From contig CAVWAK010000035.1 in the NCBI GenBank assembly GCA_963752745.1, positions 1 through 64,000 of the forward strand: a DNA stretch of 64,000 bases, in the 5' to 3' direction. Source of the stretch: Thiogranum sp963752745 (GTDB lineage Bacteria > Pseudomonadota > Gammaproteobacteria > DSM-19610). Below the pieces are notes generated by a model. The model did not search any database. It was given only the letters and a program-made list of their open reading frames with translations, and was not told the DNA's origin. The position numbers and the translations under genes were made by a program. The stretch's first letter is position 1, and every line of letters begins with the position of its first letter. This document shows positions 46,946 to 56,494 of the stretch, in pieces.

Positions 46946-48340
46946 TTACGATTCCACGGCCGGCACCACAAAGGCGCGCAGCGCATCTTCGTCAAGCGAG
47001 TCCTGGTCGATTTTGAGATAGGCAACCGCATCTTCCGGTATCACCACAGCCTCGGCCACGCCGCGGACCGCACTGATACGTTGTGCCAGTTCCTGCGCAT
47101 TTGCCGGATCCTGGGGACCGATACGCAACAGCCGGGTACCGAGATAGTGCGGTCGCTGCATGGTACTGGCAAACAGCACCCAGGCCAGCGCCACCAGGCT
47201 ACAGAACAGGAATACTGAACCCATGCCATAACTGCCATGCAATATGCCGCCCACAGCTCCGCCCACAAAAGCGCCGAAAAACTGGGAACTGGAATACACA
47301 CCCATGGCCGTACCCTTGCGATCGGGCGGCGCCATTTTGGCAATCAGAGACGGCAGAATGGCTTCGAGCAGATTGAACGCAGCATAAAATACGAACAACA
47401 ACAGCGCGATGCTTAACACGCTGGTATGAAACAGTGCGAGCGCCGCTTGTACCAGCGCGATCACTGCTATGGCGCCGACAAATACCTGTTTCATGCGCCG
47501 GTACTTTTCGGCAGCCAGTATAAACGGGATCGCCATAGGCAGTGACAAGACCAGGACCGGCAAATATAGCAGCCAGTGCTGGTCTGCGGGCAGGCCAGCG
47601 AGGTCCCGTAGCGCCAGCGGCAGTACGACAAAGCTTGCCGTGAGAATCAGGTGCAGGGAAAAGATGCCAAGATCCAGGCGCAGCAATTGCGAATCGCGCA
47701 ATACCGAGGTGATCTGCGCCGGCACGGTTTCGGCATCACGTCGTACGCAACTTACCGCAGGGTTGGGCACAATCAATACCACTACAGCGATACCGCCTAT
47801 TGCCAGCACCGCCGTTAACCAGAAAATTCCCGGCACTCCGATCCAGGTATTCAGCACTGGCCCCAACACCATCGCCAGCGCAAAGGCCACGCCAATGCTC
47901 ATACCGATAATGGCCATCGCCTTGACACGATGCTCCTCGCGAATGAGGTCTGCCGTAAGGGCCATTATCGCTGCCGCGATGGCTCCGGCACCCTGCAAGG
48001 CACGTCCGACAATCACCATAAACATGGTGTCCGCTGTGGCAGCCACCACACTGCCAGCGGCAAAGACCAGCAAACCGAACACGATCACAGGCTTGCGGCC
48101 AATATGATCTGACACCAGACCAAACGGAATCTGCAGCAGCGCCTGGGTCAGGCCATAGATACCAATAGCCAGTCCGGCGAGTGCCGGCGTCGCGCCTTCA
48201 AGATCCCCCGCATACAAGGCAAACACCGGCAGGATCATGAATAACCCCAGCATTCGCAAGGCATAAATCCCCGCCATGGAGACTGCTGAACGCACCTCGT
48301 TGCGGCTCATGCCTGCAGCTGCATCAAGGTTCTGGTTCAA
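46946..48340 (-). CDS. MFS transporter, YajR-like with C-terminal ferredoxin-fold domain
   Basis: 464 residues, twelve predicted membrane helices with the MFS loop GLVSDHIGRKPVIVFG between helices 2 and 3. The last ~70 residues (ISAVRGVAEAVVIPEDAVAYLKID) form a soluble HMA/YAM-like domain, the architecture of E. coli YajR. Substrate unknown. Divergent from uvrA; ssb lies downstream, an arrangement common in gammaproteobacteria. Confidence 0.88.
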   Translation of the reverse strand: MNQNLDAAAGMSRNEVRSAVSMAGIYALRMLGLFMILPVFALYAGDLEGATPALAGLAIGIYGLTQALLQIPFGLVSDHIGRKPVIVFGLLVFAAGSVVAATADTMFMVIVGRALQGAGAIAAAIMALTADLIREEHRVKAMAIIGMSIGVAFALAMVLGPVLNTWIGVPGIFWLTAVLAIGGIAVVVLIVPNPAVSCVRRDAETVPAQITSVLRDSQLLRLDLGIFSLHLILTASFVVLPLALRDLAGLPADQHWLLYLPVLVLSLPMAIPFILAAEKYRRMKQVFVGAIAVIALVQAALALFHTSVLSIALLLFVFYAAFNLLEAILPSLIAKMAPPDRKGTAMGVYSSSQFFGAFVGGAVGGILHGSYGMGSVFLFCSLVALAWVLFASTMQRPHYLGTRLLRIGPQDPANAQELAQRISAVRGVAEAVVIPEDAVAYLKIDQDSLDEDALRAFVVPAVES

Positions 48341-48354
48341 TGAGGGGATTCCTT

Positions 48355-48383
48355 TTGGTCGAAATTGCTAAACGACGTATAGT
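48355..48383 (+). promoter_or_regulatory. Putative uvrA promoter
   Basis: TTGGTC (48355-48360), 17-base spacer, TATAGT (48378-48383), 29 bases before the uvrA ATG. I saw no CTGT-N8-ACAG LexA box here. Confidence 0.5.
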
Positions 48384-48412
48384 ATCAGGTTCGCTATTTG
48401 GCCGGAATCAAG

Positions 48413-51262
48413 ATGGACAGCATTCACATACGCGGCGCTCGCACCCATAATCTGCAGAACGTGGACCTGGATCTGCCGCGCGACAAGCTTATCGTCATCA
48501 CCGGACTGTCGGGCTCGGGCAAGTCTTCGCTGGCCTTCGATACTATTTATGCCGAAGGCCAGCGGCGCTACGTGGAATCGCTGTCGGCCTACGCGCGCCA
48601 GTTCCTGTCGATGATGGAGAAACCTGACGTCGACCATATCGAAGGCCTGTCGCCAGCCATCTCTATCGAACAGAAATCTACCTCGCACAATCCGCGCTCT
48701 ACGGTCGGCACCATTACCGAGATCTATGACTACCTGCGCCTGCTGTTCGCACGCGTCGGGACACCCCGCTGTCCGGACCATGCGACCACACTGGAAGCGC
48801 AAACAATCAGCCAGATGGTTGACCATGTTCTGGCGAAAACGGAAGGCTCACGCTGGATGCTGCTTGCTCCGGTGGTACAGGACCGCAAGGGTGAACACCT
48901 GGGGCTGCTCGAAGAGCTGCGCGCACAGGGGTTTATACGCGCACGCATTGATGGCGAGGTGGTCGAACTCGAAAACGCGCCCGCCCTGGACTTGCGCCGC
49001 AAACACAGCATCGAAGTAGTGGTCGACCGCATCAAGATCCGCGACGATTTGAAGCTGCGTCTGGCCGAATCATTTGAAACCGCCCTGCGCCTTGCCGATG
49101 GCCTGGCGCGTGTCGTCAGCATGGACGATGACACCGAGATTACGTTCTCCGCCAAGTTTGCCTGCCCGAAATGCGGTTACTCATTGACCGAACTGGAACC
49201 GCGGCTGTTCTCTTTCAATAATCCAATAGGTGCCTGCGCTACCTGTGACGGTCTGGGCGTACAACAGAGTTTCGATCCAAGGCGCGTGGTTGCCAACCCG
49301 CACCTTAGCCTGGCGGGTGGCGCGGTGCGCGGCTGGGATCGCCGCAACGCCTATTATTTCCAGTTGATCAGCTCGTTGGCCGACCACTATGGCTTTGATA
49401 TCGAAACCTCATTTGAGGAACTGGATGACAATTTCCAGGAAGTCATCCTGTATGGCAGCGGCAAAGAGGTCATCGAATTTCGTTACCTGAACGAACGCAA
49501 GGGCGTCAAGGTCAAACATCATCCCTTTGAAGGCGTCCTGCGTAATATGGAACGTCGCTACCGGGAAACGGAATCCAGCGTGGTGCGCGACGAGCTGGCT
49601 CGCTATCTCAGCACTCACCCTTGCCCGGAATGTGAAGGCACACGGCTGAACCGTTCGGCGCGTCATGTTTTTATAGAAGATCGTGCTATACAGGATATCA
49701 CCACCCTGCCAGTGGGTGATGCCAGCGCCTTCTTTGCAACGCTGAATCTGCCTGGCAAGCGCGGCGCGATCGCCGAAAAAATCGTTAAAGAGATTCGCGA
49801 GCGCCTGGACTTCCTGGTTAATGTCGGGCTCAACTATCTCTCACTGGAGCGCAGTGCCGACACCTTATCCGGTGGTGAAGCCCAGCGTATCCGCCTGGCC
49901 TCGCAGATCGGCGCCGGCCTGGTGGGCGTCATGTATATCCTTGATGAGCCTTCTATCGGCCTGCACCAGCGCGATAACAAGCGCCTCTTGAACACGCTGA
50001 CTTTCCTGCGAGACCTCGGCAACACCGTGATCGTAGTCGAGCATGATGAAGACGCCATCCGCAGCGCCGACCACGTCGTTGACATGGGACCGGGCGCCGG
50101 CGTTCATGGCGGCCATGTAGTCTCCCAGGGCACACCGCAAGACGTCATAAACGATCCGGCCTCAATCACTGGCCAGTTCCTTAGTGGCGTACGACGCATC
50201 ACCGGCTCATCTGTGCGAACACCCAATGATCCCCGGAGACAGTTGCGCATCAAGGGTGCCAGCGGCAACAACCTCAAAGAGGTCGACATTGATATACCGA
50301 TCGGTTTACTCACCTGTATCACGGGTGTATCCGGCTCGGGTAAATCCACACTGATCAACGACACCCTGTACCGCATTGCTGCCGCCGAACTGAACGGTGC
50401 TGCCACTGAGCCGGCACCACATCAGTCGGTAGAAGGCATGGAACAGTTTGACAAGGTTGTCGATATAGACCAGAGCCCGATTGGTCGTACTCCACGCTCG
50501 AACCCGGCAACCTACACCGGCCTGTTCACACCCATCCGGGAACTGTTTGCCGGCACACAGGAATCTCGCTCACGCGGCTACAAGCCAGGGCGATTCAGCT
50601 TTAATGTCAAGGGCGGCCGCTGCGAGGCCTGTCAGGGCGATGGGGTTATCAAGGTGGAAATGCACTTTCTGCCGGACATCTATGTACCCTGCGATATATG
50701 CAAGAGCAAACGTTATAACCGCGAAACACTGGATATCCGCTACAAGGGTAAAAATATCCACGAAGTACTGGAACTCACCGTGGAAGATGCCGCTGTATTT
50801 TTTAGCGCCGTACCGGTAATTTCACGCAAGCTGCAAACACTGTTGGACGTCGGGCTTTCGTACATCAAGCTTGGCCAGAACGCGACCACGCTGTCCGGCG
50901 GCGAAGCGCAGCGCGTCAAACTCTCCAAGGAGCTATCCAAGCGCGACACTGGCAAGACACTGTATATACTCGACGAGCCCACCACCGGACTGCACTTCCA
51001 CGATATCGAGCAGTTGCTGAAAGTCCTGCACCGCCTTCGAGATCACGGCAATACAGTGGTAATCATCGAGCACAACCTCGACGTGATCAAAACTGCCGAC
51101 TGGTTAATTGATCTCGGCCCCGAGGGCGGCAATGGCGGCGGCGAAATCATCGCTGCCGGGACACCGGAGGCGGTCGTGGAATCGCCTCACTCACATACCG
51201 GCCATTTCCTGAAGCCTGTCCTGGAACGCGAAAACAAGGTATCCAGCACCGATGCAGCATGA
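48413..51262 (+). CDS. uvrA: Excinuclease ABC subunit A
   Basis: 949 residues from ATG 48413 (DSIHIRGARTHNLQNVDLDL) with GGA six bases upstream; a TTG at 48398 is less likely. Two ABC ATPase units with Walker A GLSGSGKSSLAF and GVSGSGKSTLIN and two LSGGEAQR signatures. Zinc fingers are seen at CPKCGYSLTELEPRLFSFN, CPECEGTR and CEACQGDGVIKVEMHFLPD. It scans DNA for lesions with UvrB in nucleotide excision repair. Confidence 0.98.
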   Translation: MDSIHIRGARTHNLQNVDLDLPRDKLIVITGLSGSGKSSLAFDTIYAEGQRRYVESLSAYARQFLSMMEKPDVDHIEGLSPAISIEQKSTSHNPRSTVGTITEIYDYLRLLFARVGTPRCPDHATTLEAQTISQMVDHVLAKTEGSRWMLLAPVVQDRKGEHLGLLEELRAQGFIRARIDGEVVELENAPALDLRRKHSIEVVVDRIKIRDDLKLRLAESFETALRLADGLARVVSMDDDTEITFSAKFACPKCGYSLTELEPRLFSFNNPIGACATCDGLGVQQSFDPRRVVANPHLSLAGGAVRGWDRRNAYYFQLISSLADHYGFDIETSFEELDDNFQEVILYGSGKEVIEFRYLNERKGVKVKHHPFEGVLRNMERRYRETESSVVRDELARYLSTHPCPECEGTRLNRSARHVFIEDRAIQDITTLPVGDASAFFATLNLPGKRGAIAEKIVKEIRERLDFLVNVGLNYLSLERSADTLSGGEAQRIRLASQIGAGLVGVMYILDEPSIGLHQRDNKRLLNTLTFLRDLGNTVIVVEHDEDAIRSADHVVDMGPGAGVHGGHVVSQGTPQDVINDPASITGQFLSGVRRITGSSVRTPNDPRRQLRIKGASGNNLKEVDIDIPIGLLTCITGVSGSGKSTLINDTLYRIAAAELNGAATEPAPHQSVEGMEQFDKVVDIDQSPIGRTPRSNPATYTGLFTPIRELFAGTQESRSRGYKPGRFSFNVKGGRCEACQGDGVIKVEMHFLPDIYVPCDICKSKRYNRETLDIRYKGKNIHEVLELTVEDAAVFFSAVPVISRKLQTLLDVGLSYIKLGQNATTLSGGEAQRVKLSKELSKRDTGKTLYILDEPTTGLHFHDIEQLLKVLHRLRDHGNTVVIIEHNLDVIKTADWLIDLGPEGGNGGGEIIAAGTPEAVVESPHSHTGHFLKPVLERENKVSSTDAA

Positions 51263-51316
51263 GGCTCGTTCACCCACCATGCTCAGAGCCGCACACTCTG
51301 CCATAAAATTCCGGTC

Positions 51317-52252
51317 TTATGGTGCCTGATAGACCTCGGTTTCGGGATGGAACGCGACCCAGGCAAACCAGTAACTTATGGTGCTGGGCAATTGTTGGCC
51401 AGCCTGTGTAAAAACACTCCCTGAACGGTTGGCGGCGTCAAAGCGAATCGTCACCGTCTGCCCGGCCACTTTATCTTCCAGCTCACCCGACGTGCGCGAC
51501 AGCTCCGCAAACGGGTAAGCCTTGTTAACAGCGTCGAGCTGCAACCCTATCACCAGCTCCTTCGCATGATAACGTCGATCAATATTGCTTACAGGAAAAT
51601 ACGTTTCCGGGCTATTTTCATATCCTGCATACGGCGAACGAGAATAGTCCCGGCTGTAGCCGGTATCTGTTGACAGCACCAGCGTATCAGGATGTCGACT
51701 ACGCCAGTCTTGCCAGCTGGTATGATCCAGAACAATCTGGCTTAGCTGCATCCCCCGCTCCGGACCGGATATCGCCTGTGCCTTCATCTGCGACCATAGA
51801 GACTGCGTTTCGCGATCATAGAGCAACATATCACTGTTGTATAACAAGCCGGATACACCGAACGCACGCGTATGGCCATCCGTCGCTGCCAGAAATGCCA
51901 TGCCGCTCCCGCACAAAGGGCAAAAGCTCACCAGTACAGCCTCCGTGCCCAGGTGATCATTCACGATCTCATGATGGTTAAGAATCTGTACAGGATAAGC
52001 CTTGCTAATACCATGGCGCTGTATGCCAAGCACACGATCAAGAGGTTTGATAAAACTGGCGTCATCCGCTGCCACAAAGCGCGGTTGATCGATTGAAGGT
52101 ATGCCATCGCGAGGCGGTCCGCCGTGGTAAATCTCGCCTTCTGGAATCAAGGAATTATCCAGATCAAAGCCGTTAAGTGACGCCGCACAGAGACTGCGCG
52201 TCGAAAAAAACCACACGATCATCACAATCGGTAGCAGATAAAGCCGCGCCAT
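51317..52252 (-). CDS. DUF3179 domain protein, exported
   Basis: 311 residues from ATG 52252 (MARLYLLPIVMIVWFFSTRSLCA, a plausible signal sequence); ATG 52291 is an alternative. DUF3179 features: AYPVQILNHHEIVND, FCPLCGSGMAF with a CxxC pair, and STDTGYSRDYSRSPYAGYENS. Function of the family unknown. It is convergent with uvrA and divergent from the next gene pair. Confidence 0.78.
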   Translation of the reverse strand: MARLYLLPIVMIVWFFSTRSLCAASLNGFDLDNSLIPEGEIYHGGPPRDGIPSIDQPRFVAADDASFIKPLDRVLGIQRHGISKAYPVQILNHHEIVNDHLGTEAVLVSFCPLCGSGMAFLAATDGHTRAFGVSGLLYNSDMLLYDRETQSLWSQMKAQAISGPERGMQLSQIVLDHTSWQDWRSRHPDTLVLSTDTGYSRDYSRSPYAGYENSPETYFPVSNIDRRYHAKELVIGLQLDAVNKAYPFAELSRTSGELEDKVAGQTVTIRFDAANRSGSVFTQAGQQLPSTISYWFAWVAFHPETEVYQAP

Positions 52253-52499
52253 ACCGATGCTAATCCCGGGAATAATCATTCGCTGGACCATGCCCGCGGC
52301 TACAGGCCCGCATACAATTTGATATTTGCTTTATTATCGAAGTCATAACAACCAGTTAGTTGCCAGCGTGGAGTGAAATCCACGTCGATCGTAACAGCTC
52401 GGCAATAGATTTTCAGCTGACATACCTGCGGAAAACCCAGGCACATGCTATTGCCCGGAAAGACTGGGGTGCCGAGCTGTTTTCGGCTACTATCGATAC

Positions 52500-53078
52500 A
52501 TGTCCTGTTTTCATGCTTGGCTCAACGGCCTCAAATTGACCACACTTGCTGGCATCTGCCTGCAGATCGCGCCAGTCAATGCAGAGGTAGAAATTTTCAC
52601 CGAAGGGAATAGCAAGCTGCTCGCATGGAAAGCCCAACACCCCGGTTTCAGCCTGCAGCTCATACAGTTGCTACCGGACTATGTCAGGGCTATCTATGAT
52701 GCCCGCGGATTACCGAAAGACATAGTTGAACTGATGGCTGGCTATTGCGTATTCGGAACCATCATCAAGAATGAATCAGGCACAGACCTGGCTTACCGCG
52801 TGGCAGACTGGCGCTACGTGACGAACGATGGCCAATCTCATCAGGTAAAGACCAAGACCCAGTGGCTTGAAGAATGGAAAAAACTTGGTGTAGCATTTCG
52901 CTGGTCGCTGCTACCGGATGACCAGCGTTTCTCACCCGGCGACTGGAGCCAGGGATTCACCACACTGCCGCTGGCGCCCGATACGATCTTTAACCTGCAC
53001 TATAGCTGGACAATGGAAGGCCAAACCCATGAAGCCACAATCGAGGAATTACGCTGTGCGCCCTCAACAGCACCTTAA
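52500..53078 (+). CDS. Unrecognised exported protein
   Basis: 192 residues. The first ~28 form a signal peptide ending QIAPVNA. The mature domain has LLPDYVRAIYDARGLPKDIVE, GYCVFGTIIKNESG and a tryptophan-rich C-terminal half (WRYVT, WLEEWKK, WSLLPDDQRF, HYSWTMEG). I do not recognise a family. The next gene, a TlpA-like thioredoxin, begins 50 bases before its stop, so the two are probably translated together and both act outside the cytoplasm. Confidence 0.7.
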   Translation: MSCFHAWLNGLKLTTLAGICLQIAPVNAEVEIFTEGNSKLLAWKAQHPGFSLQLIQLLPDYVRAIYDARGLPKDIVELMAGYCVFGTIIKNESGTDLAYRVADWRYVTNDGQSHQVKTKTQWLEEWKKLGVAFRWSLLPDDQRFSPGDWSQGFTTLPLAPDTIFNLHYSWTMEGQTHEATIEELRCAPSTAP

Positions 53079-53619
53079 AATCAGCGTTAGCACATTCCTG
53101 CTGAGCGTGGTTTTTTTATGCGTTCCGCACGCCGTTAACAGTGCAAATCTTCCGGCCCCCGAACTCAGCCATGAACTGACCCGGCTTGAAACACCTGTCA
53201 ATGCGCCGGACTTTACGCTGGAAAATATGGATGGAGACAAGTTGTCACTGAGTGACTTCCATGGACAAGTTATAATGCTCAACTTCTGGGCTACCTGGTG
53301 CCCGCCCTGTCGGCGTGAGATGCCCTCAATGGAGTCAATTTACAAAGACCTGGGCAAGGACGGCTTCGTGGTTCTTGCGGTCAATGAATTCGAAGACCCT
53401 GACCACGTATTCGCCTATACCGGACAACTGAGCGTTGATCCAACGTTCCCTGTTTTATTTGATCGTGACAGTACCGTATCCCAGTTGTATGACGTCAAAG
53501 GGCTGCCAACAACAGTGATTATCGACAAACAGGGCAAGATGGTTTATCGGGCAGTTGGCGGACGGGATTTTGACCATCCTGAGGTGCGAGATATCATACG
53601 CTCACTTCTGGCCAGATAG
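53029..53619 (+). CDS. TlpA/ResA-like thioredoxin-fold protein
   Basis: 196 residues from ATG 53029. A signal/anchor helix (ISVSTFLLSVVFLCVPHAVNS) is followed by a redoxin domain, APDFTLENMDGDKLSLSDF, then the active site NFWATWCPPCRREMPSME (CPPC). Periplasmic thiol-disulfide reductase type, often serving cytochrome maturation. Its reduced or oxidised role cannot be told. Confidence 0.9.
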   Translation: MKPQSRNYAVRPQQHLKISVSTFLLSVVFLCVPHAVNSANLPAPELSHELTRLETPVNAPDFTLENMDGDKLSLSDFHGQVIMLNFWATWCPPCRREMPSMESIYKDLGKDGFVVLAVNEFEDPDHVFAYTGQLSVDPTFPVLFDRDSTVSQLYDVKGLPTTVIIDKQGKMVYRAVGGRDFDHPEVRDIIRSLLAR

Positions 53620-53636
53620 ACCCTCCTGCCAGGCGA

Positions 53637-54371
53637 CTACTCGACAAGACACAGCGCGTCCCCTATCTCGATACCAAGCGAGTCCTGCGCGCTACCACCG
53701 GAGACAGCTATCTCCACCAAACCATTAGCATTCTCATACCAGAACGCCACACCATTATGGCCTTCAGCAAATACACGTTGGTAGACACATTGCCGACCCG
53801 CGATCTCCAGCCGCATGCCTTCAGAAATAACTGCAGCCCGCACGCCTGTGACCGCATTTCCATAACTGTCGATATAGACAACTTCTAACAGGTCTTCGGG
53901 CCAGGCGGGGGTGACGAGACTGTCCGGGCTGAGCTCATTCGCCCAGTCTTCCGTACGATGCCCCCTGCTCAGCTTGCCGCATACCGGCGCAAAGAGGTCA
54001 CGACCGTGGAAGCTATTGGACAGCCTGTCGGGCCGCCAGGTAATTTCATAAGCCCGGATATTTTTCGCACGACGCACCAGCATCGAAAACAAACCATTAT
54101 CGGGACCAACGTACCAGCGTTCGTCAATGTGAAGCGCTACTGCACGCCTGTCTGTACCTACACCAGGGTCTACCACGCAAAGACATACGCTCCCTCCCAT
54201 CAGATACTGCGAATACGGGGGCAGCAAATATGCAGCAGCCTTAACATTACACGCCGGCAGGTCGGGGAACACATCTACCACAGGAACATTGGGCACCAGC
54301 TCCTGAAGCACAGCTTTGACTTGTCCGAGATAGGGGCCCTGATTACTGAAATCGGTAAATGTCGCTATCAC
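53637..54371 (-). CDS. SAM hydroxide adenosyltransferase (DUF62 family)
   Basis: 244 residues. MIATFTDFSNQGPYLGQVKA, CVVDPGVGTDRRAVAL, YVGPDNGLFSML, SFHGRDLFAPVCGKLS and YIDSYGNAVTGV are the family blocks. Relatives hydrolyse S-adenosylmethionine to adenosine and methionine; fluorinases/chlorinases are related but rarer. Convergent with the thioredoxin gene. Confidence 0.9.
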   Translation of the reverse strand: MIATFTDFSNQGPYLGQVKAVLQELVPNVPVVDVFPDLPACNVKAAAYLLPPYSQYLMGGSVCLCVVDPGVGTDRRAVALHIDERWYVGPDNGLFSMLVRRAKNIRAYEITWRPDRLSNSFHGRDLFAPVCGKLSRGHRTEDWANELSPDSLVTPAWPEDLLEVVYIDSYGNAVTGVRAAVISEGMRLEIAGRQCVYQRVFAEGHNGVAFWYENANGLVEIAVSGGSAQDSLGIEIGDALCLVE

Positions 54372-54510
54372 TCTGAAACCAGGCTAATCCAATAACTTGA
54401 AATTGAGTGTAGCAGCTGGCCTGCCAGGCGGGAGGTACAGCCGGTAAACCAGTTTCAGTGAAGTGTGTCCGGTTACCAGCCCGGGAAAGGTCGCCCGCTC
54501 TTGCCAACGT

Positions 54511-54771
54511 TCATACAGATCGCCGGCGTGTTACCAGGCTGACCCCGACCAGGCTGGCGCCGAACACCCACAACAGTTTCGAAGTCCCGGCGACGTTGGC
54601 TATATCGGCATTGCCGGAAGCGGGGATTGCGTTACTTGTTATTGCGCTTGCCAGAATCACCGGCTCCATGGTGCTGATGTTGTTCTGCAGGCCCGCCCCC
54701 GAGCTCGCCGATGCCGCCAGTGTTAACATTATAAAGGTTACCGCAGACCGCATATTTTTCAGTTTTTTCAT
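54511..54771 (-). CDS. Small exported protein with C-terminal sorting-signal-like tail
   Basis: 86 residues from ATG 54771; ATG 54789 would add RMRRDM. The N-terminus (KKLKNMRSAVTFIMLTLAASASSGA) is a signal peptide. A ~30-residue linker ends IPASGNADIAN, then a hydrophobic stretch (LLWVFGASLVGVSLV) is followed directly by TRRRSV. This tripartite end (short motif, helix, arginine cluster) is the layout of PEP-CTERM/GlyGly-CTERM-like sorting signals, though I cannot assign a named subtype. No exosortase or rhombosortase is in the window. Function unknown. Confidence 0.55.
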   Translation of the reverse strand: MKKLKNMRSAVTFIMLTLAASASSGAGLQNNISTMEPVILASAITSNAIPASGNADIANVAGTSKLLWVFGASLVGVSLVTRRRSV

Positions 54772-54966
54772 ATCACGCCTCATGCGCATCAGTTACTACT
54801 AATTAACTAATAAGCAAAACAGGTGCCAGCTTGCGTAAAGTTTATAAGCTATTGAATAGTATATTTTTTATAGCGGATAATATATTTTCCAGATTGATTG
54901 GATGCCTAGGAACGAAGCATTACCATCCTGATAACGCACAGAAGTTGGGCAATTCATCCAGCCGGC

Positions 54967-54992
54967 CACAAAAAAGCCGGGCTTTGCCCGGC
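54967..54992 (-). terminator. Terminator of the alpha ribosomal operon
   Basis: On the minus strand GGCCGGGC-AAA-GCCCGGC followed by T6, 30 bases after the rplQ stop. Confidence 0.88.
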
Positions 54993-55021
54993 CTCATGTC
55001 TCGACTGCAAACAAGCTGAAT

Positions 55022-55426
55022 TTACTCGTCAACTGCCTCGAATTCTTCAGCGTCCGATTCCACCGGCTCAGGCCGATCAACCAGCTCCACCAACGCCATC
55101 GGTGCCTTGTCTCCGCTGCGGAAGCCCATTTTCAGGATACGCAGGTAACCACCAGGGCGCTCCTTATAGCGAGGACCCAACTCGTTAAAAAGCTTGGAGA
55201 CCACGCCCTGATCACGCAGGCGATCGAAAGCCAGGCGGCGATTGGCCACACTGTCTGTCTTGGCCATGGTAATCAATGGCTCGGCGACCCGACGCAATTC
55301 CTTGGCTTTCGGCAAGGTGGTCTTGATGGCTTCGTGATCCAGCAAGGAAGTAGCCATATTACGGAACATAGCCTTGCGATGGCTGCTGTTACGATTAAGT
55401 TTTCGTCCACTTTGACGGTGACGCAT
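55022..55426 (-). CDS. rplQ: 50S ribosomal protein bL17 (L17)
   Basis: 134 residues starting MRHRQSGRKLNRNSSHRKAM, with an acidic C-terminal extension VESDAEEFEAVDE. Last gene of the alpha operon. Confidence 0.98.
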   Translation of the reverse strand: MRHRQSGRKLNRNSSHRKAMFRNMATSLLDHEAIKTTLPKAKELRRVAEPLITMAKTDSVANRRLAFDRLRDQGVVSKLFNELGPRYKERPGGYLRILKMGFRSGDKAPMALVELVDRPEPVESDAEEFEAVDE

Positions 55427-55452
55427 TGTTCTATACCTACGTTAAATTCGAC

Positions 55453-56454
55453 TCAGGCGGATTGCTTTTCGCTTTCCTTAAGACCTGCTGGCGGCCAGTT
55501 TTCCAGACGCATGCCCAGTGACAGGCCACGGGATGCCAGCACATCCTTGATTTCTGTGAGCGACTTTTTGCCCAGATTCGGCGTCTTCAGCAACTCCACT
55601 TCGGTACGCTGAATCAGGTCACCGATAAAATAAATACTCTCTGCTTTCAGACAGTTCGCCGACCGAACAGTGAGCTCCAGGTCATCGACCGGACGCAGCA
55701 GAATCGGATCAATATCGGCTTCAGGACTCTCCTGCTCAACCTCTTCCTTACCCTGCAGATCAACGAATACTGACAGTTGGTCCTGGAGAATTGTTGCAGC
55801 ACGGCGAATAGCTTCTTCCGGATCGATGGTGCCGTTGGTTTCGATTTCGATAATCAGCTTGTCCAGATCAGTACGCTGCTCCACACGAGCTGAATCGACG
55901 TTATAGGCCACGCGACTAACCGGTGTATAGCTGGCATCAAGCTGCAGCGCTCCAATCGGCCCGCCTTCCTCAGCACGCTCGGCACGTACGGTCGCAGGCT
56001 CGTAGCCGCGCCCCATCTGCACCGTGAGATTCATGTTCAACTGGCCTTCCTTGGTGAGATTAGCGATAACGTAATCCGGGTTGATAATTTCAACATCATG
56101 ATCAAGCTGAATGTCACCTGCCGTTACCGGACCCGGACCCTTCTTGCTGACTTTCAGAATGGCCTCATCACGGTTATGCATCTGCAGCGCAACCCCTTTC
56201 AGGTTGAGCATGATTTCCATCACGTCTTCCTGTACGCCCTCAATGGCGGAGTATTCGTGCAGTACACCCTCAATATCCATGCCGGTGATGGCACAGCCCG
56301 GCATGGAAGACAGCAGGATGCGACGCAGGGCATTGCCCAGCGTATGACCGAAGCCACGTTCCAGCGGCTCAAGTACAACCTTGGCTGTACGCTCACCAAT
56401 AGTTTGTACGTCGACTATACGCGGTTTCAGAAATTCGTTGACCTTGCCCGGCAT
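55453..56454 (-). CDS. rpoA: RNA polymerase alpha subunit
   Basis: 333 residues. The N-terminal dimerisation domain has EPLERGFGHTLGNALRRILL; the C-terminal DNA-binding domain has GDLIQRTEVELLKTPNLGKKS followed by LTEIKDVLASRGLSLGM. Intact. In its usual place between rpsD and rplQ. Confidence 0.99.
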   Translation of the reverse strand: MPGKVNEFLKPRIVDVQTIGERTAKVVLEPLERGFGHTLGNALRRILLSSMPGCAITGMDIEGVLHEYSAIEGVQEDVMEIMLNLKGVALQMHNRDEAILKVSKKGPGPVTAGDIQLDHDVEIINPDYVIANLTKEGQLNMNLTVQMGRGYEPATVRAERAEEGGPIGALQLDASYTPVSRVAYNVDSARVEQRTDLDKLIIEIETNGTIDPEEAIRRAATILQDQLSVFVDLQGKEEVEQESPEADIDPILLRPVDDLELTVRSANCLKAESIYFIGDLIQRTEVELLKTPNLGKKSLTEIKDVLASRGLSLGMRLENWPPAGLKESEKQSA

Positions 56455-56494
56455 GTAAAACCCTCTTAAGCTGGTGTCTTGACTGCGCTAATGC

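Noticed and set aside
48341..48412. LexA (SOS) box before uvrA
   Set aside because: No CTGT-N8-ACAG-like sequence is present; only a sigma-70 promoter is seen.
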